From NCBI RefSeq assembly GCF_002240225.1, contig NZ_CP022584.1:372001-436000 (forward strand): a stretch of 64,000 bases of DNA. The letters are read 5' to 3'. The notes under the pieces were generated by a model. The model was not told the DNA's origin and did not search any database. It saw only the letters and a list, made by a program, of their open reading frames with translations. Below, piece by piece: positions 24,078-32,186 of the stretch (the first letter of the stretch is position 1; every line of letters starts with the position of its first letter). This stretch comes from Paenibacillus physcomitrellae. Its GTDB lineage: Bacteria > Bacillota > Bacilli > Paenibacillales > Paenibacillaceae. The translations under genes were made by a program, and so were the position numbers.

Positions 24078-25628
24078 ATGGCTGCAGGAGCATCAACGGA
24101 TCAAAACATTCAAAATGTAAGGGTCAAAGGCGTGTTAAGCGATGATTTAACTTACATTCGGCAGAGTTTTCATCACTGCTCGGATTTGGTTTACCGGACC
24201 TTTTCTTTTCCATCCGGACATCAGGGAGCCTTGGTGTTTATGGATGGGCTCGTGGATGATACCCGGATCGAGGAGGTGATTCTGGAGCCGCTGAAAACGG
24301 GGATTTTGACTCAATACGAGCGTTTGAATTTGTCTGACTCTGACCTGAGATCCCTGCTGGAGCTGTCCTTAAACGAAATTCAAGCCGATCAGGTGAAGAC
24401 GCTGGACATGATGAGTGAAATTGCAGGCAGCATTTGCCTCGGCGATACGGCTCTGTTTATGCAGGGATTGCCTATGGTCTGTTTGATCAGCTTGAGAAAA
24501 TCAGAGCACCGCGCCGTGGAGGAACCCGGAACGGAAATGGCGATCCGCGGCCCTAGAGACGGCTTCGTTGAGAACCTGAGAACCAATACCACTTTGCTCA
24601 GACGGCGGCTGCCCACTCCGGATCTGAAGATGGAGACGATGCAAGTCGGGCGGTTATCCAAAACCCAAGTGGTGATTGCGTATTTGGATTCCGTGGTCAT
24701 GCCTGGATTGACGGAAGAAATCAAGAAGAGGATTTCCCGGATAGACATTGATGCGGTGCTCGACAGCCATTATATCGAAGAACTGATCACGGATAGTGCG
24801 TTAAGTATATTTCCCTTGATCTTAAATACGGAAAGACCGGACAAGGTCACGGCTGCAATCCTGGAGGGAAGGGCGGCCATTCTGGTCGATAACACTCCCT
24901 TTGCTTTGATAGCCCCGACGGTTGTAGCGGATTCGATTCAAACCCGTGAAGATTATTATCAGAATTACCTCGTGGCTACCGCCCTCAGATGGCTGAGAAT
25001 CTGGCTTCATTTCAGTGCGCTGGTATTCCCGTCGATTTATGTGGCACTTTCAACCTATCACCAGGAGATGATTCCGACCAACCTGCTGCTTAGCATTGCT
25101 TCATCCCGTGAAGAGGTTCCTTTTCCGGCCATTGTCGAGGCTTTGCTGATGGAAGCTGCTTTTGAGGGCTTGAGAGAAGCCGGCATCCGGCTGCCGCGGG
25201 CAGTCGGCCAGGCCGTGAGTATTGTTGGGGCGCTGGTCATCGGGCAGGCGGCCGTACAGGCGGGGATTGTATCCGCCACGCTGGTCATTGTCGTATCCTT
25301 TACCGGGATCGCCTCGTTTGTGTTCCCTCTTTATAACCAAGGGATGGCGGTTCGCGTGCTGCGTTTTCCGATGATTGTCATGGCGGGCTTCCTGGGGCTG
25401 TATGGGATATTCCTAGGCCTGCTGATTCTTCTGATTCATTTGTGCAAGCTTCGTTCTTTTGGCGTTCCTTATCTGTCGCCTCTTGCTCCTCTGCACGGGA
25501 GGGATTTAAAAGATTCGCTTATCCGCATTCCGCTCTGGGGAGCTAAGTACAGACCCGCCTTTATTCAACGAGCAAACTCGCGGCGGATGAAAGGGGATTT
25601 GCGCCCTGAGCCGGCCGCTAAGAAATAA
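24078..25628 (+). CDS. Spore germinant receptor A subunit (GerA family), second copy
   Basis: A 516-residue GerA-family protein. The hydrophilic N-terminal half includes MAIRGPRDGFVENLRTNTTLLRRRL, the classic A-subunit motif, and TERPDKVTAAILEGRAAILVDN. The membrane half carries GLREAGIRLPRAVG, IGQAAVQAGIVSATLVIVVSFTGIASF and a hydrophilic tail. ATG 24078 follows AAAGGAGG; the earlier in-frame ATG at 24054 lacks a site. It differs clearly from the A subunit at 9147 (longer N-terminus and tail), so it probably serves another germinant. It heads operon 2. Confidence 0.94.
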   Translation: MAAGASTDQNIQNVRVKGVLSDDLTYIRQSFHHCSDLVYRTFSFPSGHQGALVFMDGLVDDTRIEEVILEPLKTGILTQYERLNLSDSDLRSLLELSLNEIQADQVKTLDMMSEIAGSICLGDTALFMQGLPMVCLISLRKSEHRAVEEPGTEMAIRGPRDGFVENLRTNTTLLRRRLPTPDLKMETMQVGRLSKTQVVIAYLDSVVMPGLTEEIKKRISRIDIDAVLDSHYIEELITDSALSIFPLILNTERPDKVTAAILEGRAAILVDNTPFALIAPTVVADSIQTREDYYQNYLVATALRWLRIWLHFSALVFPSIYVALSTYHQEMIPTNLLLSIASSREEVPFPAIVEALLMEAAFEGLREAGIRLPRAVGQAVSIVGALVIGQAAVQAGIVSATLVIVVSFTGIASFVFPLYNQGMAVRVLRFPMIVMAGFLGLYGIFLGLLILLIHLCKLRSFGVPYLSPLAPLHGRDLKDSLIRIPLWGAKYRPAFIQRANSRRMKGDLRPEPAAKK

Positions 25629-25657
25629 GGCGGATTATTTTCGAAAGGATACCACTT

Positions 25658-26848
25658 ATGCGCAGTATAACAGCTGTATTGCTGGTCACGCTGATGTTGA
25701 GCATGCTGTTGACCTCCTGCTGGAGCGAACAGGAGCTTGACGAAATTGCAATCGTGACCGCAACGGGCCTGGATAGAATGGATAATGGAAAACTGCGTCT
25801 GTCGCTGCTGATTGCGATTCCGCGTCTCTTTGGAACCGGGTCCGCACAAGGCGGCGGAGAAAGCAGATTGGAGAGTTCTGCGGGATGGGTGGTATCCGAG
25901 GAAGGGGATTCTATTATGGATATCACACGGATTCTCCAGAAGAAGCTGCCCAGGGAAATCTTTTATTCGCAGAGCCGAGTGATCATCATAGGCAAAAAGC
26001 TGGCGACCGAAGGTGTGCAGCCTGTCCTGGACTTTTTTGAACGTTACAGACAGTCCCAGCTGATCAGCTACGTGGCCGTTTCCAAAACTACGGCTCTCGA
26101 TATTTTAAATTTCCAGCCTAAGTTCGAAAAGCTGGGGTCTGAGGTCCTTAAACAGGAAATGCGACAAAATTTGACTCCAAGTGTCCAGTTTATTGATTTT
26201 CTTAATACCTTGATGTCAGAAGGCATTGAGCCTATTGTACCAACGATAGAATTCATGCCTTCCCAATATGGGGAGGGTTCCAAAGGAAAGATTGATAATA
26301 TTGCTATTACCGGGCTTGCTCTGTTTCACAAGGACAAAATGGTTGCGGAGATGGACGAGCAGAACGGCCGCGGAATATTATGGGTCATCAATAAAATCCA
26401 TAAAGGAGTGATAACGATTCAGGTTGAGGGTGAAGAACGCCCGGGCAACGTCAGTACGGAATTGGAAAGAGTAACTGTAGACCGGGAAACAGAGATCCGA
26501 AACGGCAAGGTGCACATTACGCTGAAAATAAATCTAACAGAAAATGTTTATGAAAATACATCTGATATTGATATGGATAAAGTGCAGAATGTTAATCTTG
26601 TTCAAAAAAAGGTGGAGGATGCGATCAAGAAACGGATATACGACAACTGCAAGCTGGTTCAGGGGAAATACAATACCGATGTCTACGGATTTGGACAATC
26701 TGTATATCGCCGTTATCCGAAGCAGTGGCATAAGGAATATAAGGAGCGCTGGGACGAATTATTTCCACAGATTCAGCTTGACGTGAAAATTAAGGGCCGT
26801 ATTATCCGCAGCGGGCTGACTAACAACGTGATTAAACCCGAGGAGTGA
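25658..26848 (+). CDS. Spore germinant receptor C subunit, Ger(x)C lipoprotein, second copy
   Basis: A 396-residue lipoprotein with lipobox MLLTSCW and mature start WSEQELDEIAIVTATGLDR, typical of Ger(x)C. REIFYSQSRVIIIGKKLA is the conserved middle block and YTDVYG-like residues near the end (NTDVYGFGQSVYRRYPKQW) match the family C-terminus. GAAAGGA precedes the ATG. It overlaps the region of the B subunit start and is 29 bases after the A subunit gene. Confidence 0.93.
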   Translation: MRSITAVLLVTLMLSMLLTSCWSEQELDEIAIVTATGLDRMDNGKLRLSLLIAIPRLFGTGSAQGGGESRLESSAGWVVSEEGDSIMDITRILQKKLPREIFYSQSRVIIIGKKLATEGVQPVLDFFERYRQSQLISYVAVSKTTALDILNFQPKFEKLGSEVLKQEMRQNLTPSVQFIDFLNTLMSEGIEPIVPTIEFMPSQYGEGSKGKIDNIAITGLALFHKDKMVAEMDEQNGRGILWVINKIHKGVITIQVEGEERPGNVSTELERVTVDRETEIRNGKVHITLKINLTENVYENTSDIDMDKVQNVNLVQKKVEDAIKKRIYDNCKLVQGKYNTDVYGFGQSVYRRYPKQWHKEYKERWDELFPQIQLDVKIKGRIIRSGLTNNVIKPEE

Positions 26849-26853
26849 GTTCA

Positions 26854-27957
26854 TTGCTTCGAATTTCCAAGTATCAGCTATTCGCCATGGTCGTTATTTT
26901 TCAATTGGGCACCACGATCATATTCGGATTTGCCTCATCTGCGGGAAGAGATGCCTGGATTTCAAGCCTTATGACAACAGCGCTGGGTTCTATTCTGGTA
27001 GGCTGTTATGTGCTGATCTTCAGATTAACCGGAGAGCTGTCACTAGTGGAATGGCCAACGGCTATGTTTGGAAAATGGATCGGCATGCCGATTGCCTGGC
27101 TGTATCCGTTTGTTTTTATTTATGACGGGGCTAGAATCGTAAGCGATATCCGGTTTCTATTTCCCATTACGGTCCTGCATGGAACACCAAATTGGATCAT
27201 CGGAGTTACCTTTCTCCTTGTGGTAGCTTATGCCCTTTACAGCGGATTCGAGGTCATAGCCCGAATGACCAGTCTTTTTCTGCCGTTGCTACTGGTATTT
27301 CTGATTGCTGAGACCTTGTTATTATGGCTTTCCGACCGGGTTGACCTGTTAAATCTTCTGCCTATTATGGGGGAAGGCTGGGACAGGGTCTTGAAAACGA
27401 TTTGGCCTCTGGGGATTACGCAGACTTTTGGAGAGACGATCGAATTTGCGGTGTTTTGGGAGTACCTTGAAAGCAAGGGGAAGAAGTCTCTGGGCCGGAT
27501 TATGATAAGCGGATGTCTGCTGTCTGGATTCTGCATCACTTTATTTATTCTTCTCGGCTCCGTATGCATGGGTGAATCGATCTATAAGCAAATGATGTAT
27601 CCGGCTTTTGCCCTGCTGAAACTTGCAAATATAGCCGATTTGCTCGATAACCTGGATGCAGTCGGTATTATTTATTTGGTCATAACCGCATTTGGCAAGC
27701 TGTCTCTCCATCTGTTTGCAGCCGTCTTCTGCATTCAAAAGCTTCTCAAAGCCCAAAAGTACGGGTTCATCATTGCCATCGTTTGTTCGTTAACCTATTT
27801 TATCTCCTTAACTATGGTTGTCAGCTTTACGGATCATTTGCAGGTTGCCATTAATGTGCTCCCTTCAAGAATTTGGCTGCCCCTGTTCTTGTATCTTCCG
27901 TTCCTATTCCTTGGAGCGACTTTGTTGAAGAAGATCATTCAGGGGGCGAGGTCATGA
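26854..27957 (+). CDS. Spore germinant receptor B subunit permease, second copy
   Basis: A 367-residue, roughly ten-helix permease of the endospore germination family. ISKYQLFAMVVIFQLGTTIIFGF is the family N-terminus. TTG 26854 is chosen because GAGGAG (26840-26845) lies eight bases before it; GTG 26845 would be inside the ribosome site. The protein is expected to hold the germinant pocket and, with the A and C subunits, sit in the inner spore membrane. It ends in an ATGA overlap with a small downstream gene. Confidence 0.9.
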   Translation: MLRISKYQLFAMVVIFQLGTTIIFGFASSAGRDAWISSLMTTALGSILVGCYVLIFRLTGELSLVEWPTAMFGKWIGMPIAWLYPFVFIYDGARIVSDIRFLFPITVLHGTPNWIIGVTFLLVVAYALYSGFEVIARMTSLFLPLLLVFLIAETLLLWLSDRVDLLNLLPIMGEGWDRVLKTIWPLGITQTFGETIEFAVFWEYLESKGKKSLGRIMISGCLLSGFCITLFILLGSVCMGESIYKQMMYPAFALLKLANIADLLDNLDAVGIIYLVITAFGKLSLHLFAAVFCIQKLLKAQKYGFIIAIVCSLTYFISLTMVVSFTDHLQVAINVLPSRIWLPLFLYLPFLFLGATLLKKIIQGARS

Positions 27958-28175
27958 AAGAATATTGGTTTCCATGGGAGTCGATGAACTTTATAACGAC
28001 GCCTTGGAAATTCCAGCTTACTCTGGTGGGGAGCGCAGTAATTCTATCCATAGTGAGCTGGTTCAGGCAAGCCGGCGGCAAATCTCAAAACAGCAAATCT
28101 CAAAACAGTAAATCCCATAAAAAACCGCCTTCGAACGGCAGTGGTTCGAACGGCGGTGGTTCAATCGGAAATTAA
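27954..28175 (+). CDS. Small membrane protein of the ger operon, candidate D subunit
   Basis: A 73-residue protein starting at the ATG of an ATGA overlap with the B-subunit gene. Residues 1-22 are amphipathic and Trp-rich, 23-41 (QLTLVGSAVILSIVSWF region) form one membrane helix, and the tail is Lys/Ser/Asn/Gly-rich with a doubled SQNSK unit. Small membrane D proteins accompany some germinant receptors in Bacillus species and tune their response. Size, coupling and topology fit that role, but I saw no defining sequence motif, and known D proteins usually have two helices. Its last 18 codons are the stem of the terminator of the convergent transporter gene. Confidence 0.6.
   Translation: MKEYWFPWESMNFITTPWKFQLTLVGSAVILSIVSWFRQAGGKSQNSKSQNSKSHKKPPSNGSGSNGGGSIGN
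28119..28156 (-). terminator. Terminator of the EamA exporter gene
   Basis: On the minus strand the arms 28156-28144 and 28136-28125 (CCGCC plus GTTCGAA type, one bulge) form a strong stem followed by TTTTTT (28124-28119). It lies inside the 3' coding part of the convergent small ger gene. Confidence 0.75.
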
Positions 28176-29077
28176 GAAAGCGGCGTATCCGGCTTGCGGG
28201 TTCTTCCTTTAAGCCGGACATTGACCAGCAGGATACTCGCGAGCACAAGAACCATGCCCAGCCCTAGGCGCAGGCTGACCTGTTCGTGCATGAACAAGGC
28301 GCTGAAGCAGAGCGCCAGCAGCGGGATCAAGAAGGTGAAGGAGCCTACCTTGCTGGCTTCGCCGGATTGCACGAGCCGGAAGAATACAAACCAGCCGATG
28401 GCGATCACAAATACGGAAATAAACAGCAGATCTCCGATAAAAGCCGGGTTCCAATCAATCGCCGCGAAGGATTCCGTAGAACCTCCCCAAATAAACAGAA
28501 ACAGGCTGCCGAACAGCAGCTGCACGGCTGTCATCCAGATAATGTCGACTGAATCTCCGGTTTTCTTAATGAATACCGTTCCCAGACACCAGCTGACTGC
28601 GGAAGCAAGGGCAAGCAAAATGCCTATCACCGACAGCCCTTCGCTGATTCCTCCCGCGCTGATCACTCCAACCCCGCAGAAGCCGAGGAGCAGGCCGGCC
28701 ATTTTGAGCAGCGACATGGACTCGCCAAGCCATAACCAGGAGCAAATGCCCAGCAGGACGGGCTGTAGAAAGACAATGGCAGAGAAAATACCCGCCGGCA
28801 TATAGCCCAAACCAACCGTTTGCAGACCGTAATAAAGCGTAATGTTCAGAATGCCGGCAATTAAATAAGTGGGCCAGTTCCGCCGCAATTTGAGTTTTCT
28901 GTAATTGGGCAGGGCGAACAGAACCAGCAGTATTCCACCGAAGAAGGTGCGGATGGCGGCAAACAGGACGGGCGGCGTATAGGCCAGGGCAAGCTTGGAG
29001 AGAGGCCAGTTAATGGCCCAAACCATGATAAGAAAAGTTAAATAAAGCGCTGTCTGGCGCTTGGAAAGTGAACCCAT
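28172..29077 (-). CDS. DMT superfamily exporter (EamA domains)
   Basis: A 301-residue protein with ten membrane helices arranged as two EamA repeats. MVWAINWPLSKLALAYTPP and the second-half ALASAVSWCLGTVFIKK are the repeat starts. EamA proteins export amino acids, nucleosides or other metabolites, or carry drugs; the substrate cannot be told. A GGAGAT ribosome site lies upstream of the ATG. It is convergent with germination operon 2. Confidence 0.9.
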   Translation of the reverse strand: MGSLSKRQTALYLTFLIMVWAINWPLSKLALAYTPPVLFAAIRTFFGGILLVLFALPNYRKLKLRRNWPTYLIAGILNITLYYGLQTVGLGYMPAGIFSAIVFLQPVLLGICSWLWLGESMSLLKMAGLLLGFCGVGVISAGGISEGLSVIGILLALASAVSWCLGTVFIKKTGDSVDIIWMTAVQLLFGSLFLFIWGGSTESFAAIDWNPAFIGDLLFISVFVIAIGWFVFFRLVQSGEASKVGSFTFLIPLLALCFSALFMHEQVSLRLGLGMVLVLASILLVNVRLKGRTRKPDTPLS

Positions 29078-29239
29078 GCTACAGAATCTCCTTTGATTAA
29101 AAATCTACATATTTAAAAACTTATTTATTATAACGCAAATTCGGCTCAAGCGGGTAAGTTTCATAAGAATGGTAATTGCAGATTGATGTATACTACTTTC
29201 ATGCTGTACACATGAACGTTGAAGGGAGCATCAGATCCT

Positions 29240-29911
29240 ATGAAAGCAGAGCAACCGGACGGGACGAGAAGAACGGCTGGCGGGCAGGAATCCTGGAGGG
29301 TATTTGTCGCTGTCCCTCTTCCGGACCGTATTAAGCAGCAGCTGGCAGCCTGGTGTGAGAACCAGCAGTCAAAGCTCTTGTTTAAGAAATGGGTTTATCA
29401 CGAGGATTTTCATATTACGGTTCAGTTTCTGGGCGATATTCATCCGGCAAAGGTTCCGGAGATACAGCATGCATTAAGTACAGCAGCAGCGGGTATAGCT
29501 CCCTTTCGTGTAAAGCTGGCGGGGACCGGTATATTCGGCCGTCCTGTGCAGCCAAGGGTTCTTTGGGCGGCTGTTAAAGAGGGACGTGAGGGATTAGACC
29601 GTCTGCACGCAGCGGTAACGGCAAATCTGGCGCCGCTTGGCTTCATTCCGGAAGAACGGCCCTACAGCCCGCATGTCACTTTAGCCCGTCAATTTCTATC
29701 CGGGCAGCAGGAAGCGGAGGCCGGCTTTCAAGCTGAAGAAGCGGAATTTGGCAGTTGGGAGGCTGCTTCTGTTGTCTTGTACCGGACCCGTATGGGTCGT
29801 CAGCCGATGTATGAGGTGGTGGCGGAGGCAGCGTTCGGAGGTAACGGAACCCATACGGACCGGCATGAACCCGGCACGACCGAGGACATAGCTGGAATTG
29901 ATCTAAATTAA
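29240..29911 (+). CDS. thpR: RNA 2',3'-cyclic phosphodiesterase (LigT/ThpR)
   Basis: A 223-residue 2H phosphoesterase. The two catalytic His motifs are HITVQFLG (about residue 55) and HVTLARQF (about residue 145). WRVFVAVPLPDRIKQQL is the usual N-terminal strand. The enzyme opens 2',3'-cyclic phosphates on RNA ends; older names are 2'-5' RNA ligase. ATG 29240 is used with GAAGGGA upstream, though TTG 29219 is possible. The last 30 residues are a hydrophilic tail. Confidence 0.9.
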   Translation: MKAEQPDGTRRTAGGQESWRVFVAVPLPDRIKQQLAAWCENQQSKLLFKKWVYHEDFHITVQFLGDIHPAKVPEIQHALSTAAAGIAPFRVKLAGTGIFGRPVQPRVLWAAVKEGREGLDRLHAAVTANLAPLGFIPEERPYSPHVTLARQFLSGQQEAEAGFQAEEAEFGSWEAASVVLYRTRMGRQPMYEVVAEAAFGGNGTHTDRHEPGTTEDIAGIDLN

Positions 29912-29984
29912 AGAAGCCGGTGGACCGAAGTGGAGGTTTTTCGGCACATCGGCAGATTTTTTTCATACACGAGTACACAGTTCT

Positions 29985-30803
29985 TTATTTAACGCCTACT
30001 CTCATCCGGTAACTGATCAAAAGCTCCAAGGTCTGTCCGTTAAAAGCGGCTTCCGTCTTGCGTCTGAATTCTTCAGCAGCTTCCAGAATATCCGATGCTC
30101 CCAGCTTTAGAGCGGTTTGAATGCCGCCTTGGCTTAAGGCCAGATTCACATATCTTTCAGCATCAAAGGTTTCACGCTGGTGGAAGACTATTTCGCGGGA
30201 GTAACGGAACCATCCGGAAGTACGGATCTGATGAAGATGCTGGTTCTTGTCCCGCTTCTGGGCCCATTTATCCTGCCCGGCCAGGTCCCGGGCACGTTTA
30301 TCGCCAAGCTCCAGCAAATTCAAGTACAGTTCCTCGATCTCCCAGCGGAAAGCAGGGGGCCAGTCGCAGTCATAAGCGGCAAAGACGCCTCCTGGTTTTA
30401 GAACACGCGCGAACTCACGCAGGGTACTAGCAGGCTCCATCCAGTGAAAAGACTGGGAGCAGGTGATCACATTAGAAGAAGCGGAAGAAAGCTCAAGCTG
30501 ATGGGAGAGTCCTTTTACAAATTCAATGCCTTCGGGTTTCTGCAGCTGCTTCCATTTGCCGATTGCGACCGAACGCATGTCATCATTAGGCTCAACACCG
30601 ATGACCTTGCGGGCTTCCCCCAGCCATAAAAAGGAGGAGAGACCGGTTCCGCAGCCGACATCCACAACGAGTTCCGGCTTGTTGTTCAGATAGCCTTCAA
30701 TGAGATGAACGACCTCTGTAGGGGCGCTGGGTCTATTTTGATCATAGAGATTTCCAAATCCGTTAAAGCGGTTGATGTTATTGTGGTTCGTCTGTTCGGG
30801 CAT
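29985..30803 (-). CDS. Class I SAM-dependent methyltransferase
   Basis: A 272-residue protein. VVDVGCGTGLSSFLW is the SAM-binding motif I, VIGVEPNDDMRSVA the acidic loop, CSQSFHWMEPASTLREFARVLKPGG the motif II-III block of the Ubie/Methyltransf_11 type. I start at ATG 30803, giving MPEQTNHNNINRF, since a GGAGAC site lies just upstream; the longer reading to 30962 crosses the promoter region. It is a small-molecule type methyltransferase; substrate unknown. It is divergent from the antiporter gene with a shared perfect dyad between. Confidence 0.88.
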   Translation of the reverse strand: MPEQTNHNNINRFNGFGNLYDQNRPSAPTEVVHLIEGYLNNKPELVVDVGCGTGLSSFLWLGEARKVIGVEPNDDMRSVAIGKWKQLQKPEGIEFVKGLSHQLELSSASSNVITCSQSFHWMEPASTLREFARVLKPGGVFAAYDCDWPPAFRWEIEELYLNLLELGDKRARDLAGQDKWAQKRDKNQHLHQIRTSGWFRYSREIVFHQRETFDAERYVNLALSQGGIQTALKLGASDILEAAEEFRRKTEAAFNGQTLELLISYRMRVGVK

Positions 30804-30832
30804 GATGAGTCTCCTTTCCGAAACAAAAGTTA

Positions 30833-30851
30833 TATACTTAAGATAAGTATA
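30833..30851. promoter_or_regulatory. Perfect 8-3-8 dyad between divergent genes
   Basis: TATACTTA-AGA-TAAGTATA is a perfect inverted repeat placed midway between the divergent methyltransferase and antiporter starts. Its size and sequence resemble MarR/HxlR-type operators. No regulator gene lies next to it. Confidence 0.5.
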
Positions 30852-30903
30852 GTGGGATAAGCGGTATAAGAAAATAAGGCCTGAGCATAAAGGAGGATTC
30901 CCC

Positions 30904-32154
30904 ATGCATACTTTTAACTCTACGTTCATTGAACTGCTGGTGCTGCTGGCTATTTCGATCACGGTTATTGCTGTCTCTCAGAAGTTAAAGCTCCCATATT
31001 CCATTGCCCTGGTCGTTGTAGGGCTGGTGCTTGGTTTAACCTACATCCCTTTTCTGGAGAGTGCCAAATCTTATATTACCCAATCCCACGTGTTTCAGAG
31101 CATCATTATCTCTTTATTCCTGCCGATTCTGCTTGGCGATGCATCGATCAAAATGCCGGTTTCCCATTTAAAAGAGCAGGCTAAACCCGTTGCTGCCTTG
31201 GCGTTTGGCGGAACGCTGCTCTCTTTTATTGTGATTGCTCTGCTCGGATACTACTTATTAAAGCTTCCTTTGCCGGTTGCTTTTACTTTCGGCGCCCTGA
31301 TGAGCGCAACCGATCCAATCAGCGTTATTTCGATCTTCAAATCACTGGGAGTGCCTAAACCGGTTGTAGCGGTTATTGAAGGTGAATCGCTGCTGAACGA
31401 CGGAATTGCCGTGGTTCTGTTTCAAATTTCCTCCATTTATCTGTTCACCTATCTGGAAATGGGATGGGTTGGCCTTGGCCATGGCATCCTGCTGTTTTGT
31501 CAATTCTTCTTGGGCGGCTTGGTCCTGGGGGCGGCGCTCGGTTATGTTTTCTCGCAAATCATCCGACTCTACGATGATTACCCGCTGGAAATTGCATTCT
31601 CCATGCTGCTGTTCTTTGGCTGTTATTTTATTGCCGAGCATCTCCAAGTATCGGGTGTGATAGCGGTAGTTACGGCAGGATTGATCTTTGGCAGCTTTGG
31701 CGCTAAAGTGGGAATGTCGGATAAAACCAAAATGAACATCAATTCGTTCTGGGATACGATTACTTTGATTGCGAATTCCCTGATCTTCCTGATGATTGGC
31801 CTGGAGATCAAGTGGATTTCATTCAGTCAGCACTGGCTGCTTGCTTTGGCCGCCATCCTAATTGTGCTAATTGGCAGAACCGTTGCTTTATATGTTAGCA
31901 CAGCGCCGCTTAAAGGTTTTCCCGCTTCCTGGAAAGCCGTACTGAACTGGGGAGGGCTGAAAGGAAGTCTCTCGCTGGCTCTGGCTCTGAGTCTGCCGCA
32001 GACGTTTGAAGGCCGAAAGGATGTGCTTGTCCTGACGTTCAGCGTGGTGTTGTTCTCGCTGCTAGTGCAGGGACTTACTATCAAGCCGCTGGTCCTGAAG
32101 CTGGGCCTGAGCCAGAAGGATGGGCAGCGGGGAGAAGGGCCGAATGCCAAGTAA
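30904..32154 (+). CDS. CPA1 family cation:proton antiporter (NhaP-like)
   Basis: A 416-residue membrane protein with about 12 helices. ALMSATDPISVISIFKSLG and VIEGESLLNDGIAVVLFQ are the ATDP and ND-type active-site motifs of CPA1 exchangers. It exports Na+ or K+ for H+ in the cytoplasmic membrane. The 3' tail is short, without a large regulatory domain. It is 32 bases before the K+ uptake gene, so the two probably work together in cation and pH balance. AAAGGAGG precedes the ATG. Confidence 0.92.
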   Translation: MHTFNSTFIELLVLLAISITVIAVSQKLKLPYSIALVVVGLVLGLTYIPFLESAKSYITQSHVFQSIIISLFLPILLGDASIKMPVSHLKEQAKPVAALAFGGTLLSFIVIALLGYYLLKLPLPVAFTFGALMSATDPISVISIFKSLGVPKPVVAVIEGESLLNDGIAVVLFQISSIYLFTYLEMGWVGLGHGILLFCQFFLGGLVLGAALGYVFSQIIRLYDDYPLEIAFSMLLFFGCYFIAEHLQVSGVIAVVTAGLIFGSFGAKVGMSDKTKMNINSFWDTITLIANSLIFLMIGLEIKWISFSQHWLLALAAILIVLIGRTVALYVSTAPLKGFPASWKAVLNWGGLKGSLSLALALSLPQTFEGRKDVLVLTFSVVLFSLLVQGLTIKPLVLKLGLSQKDGQRGEGPNAK

Positions 32155-32186
32155 ATCTATCACCATTTTTTAATTAGGAGCCCTTT

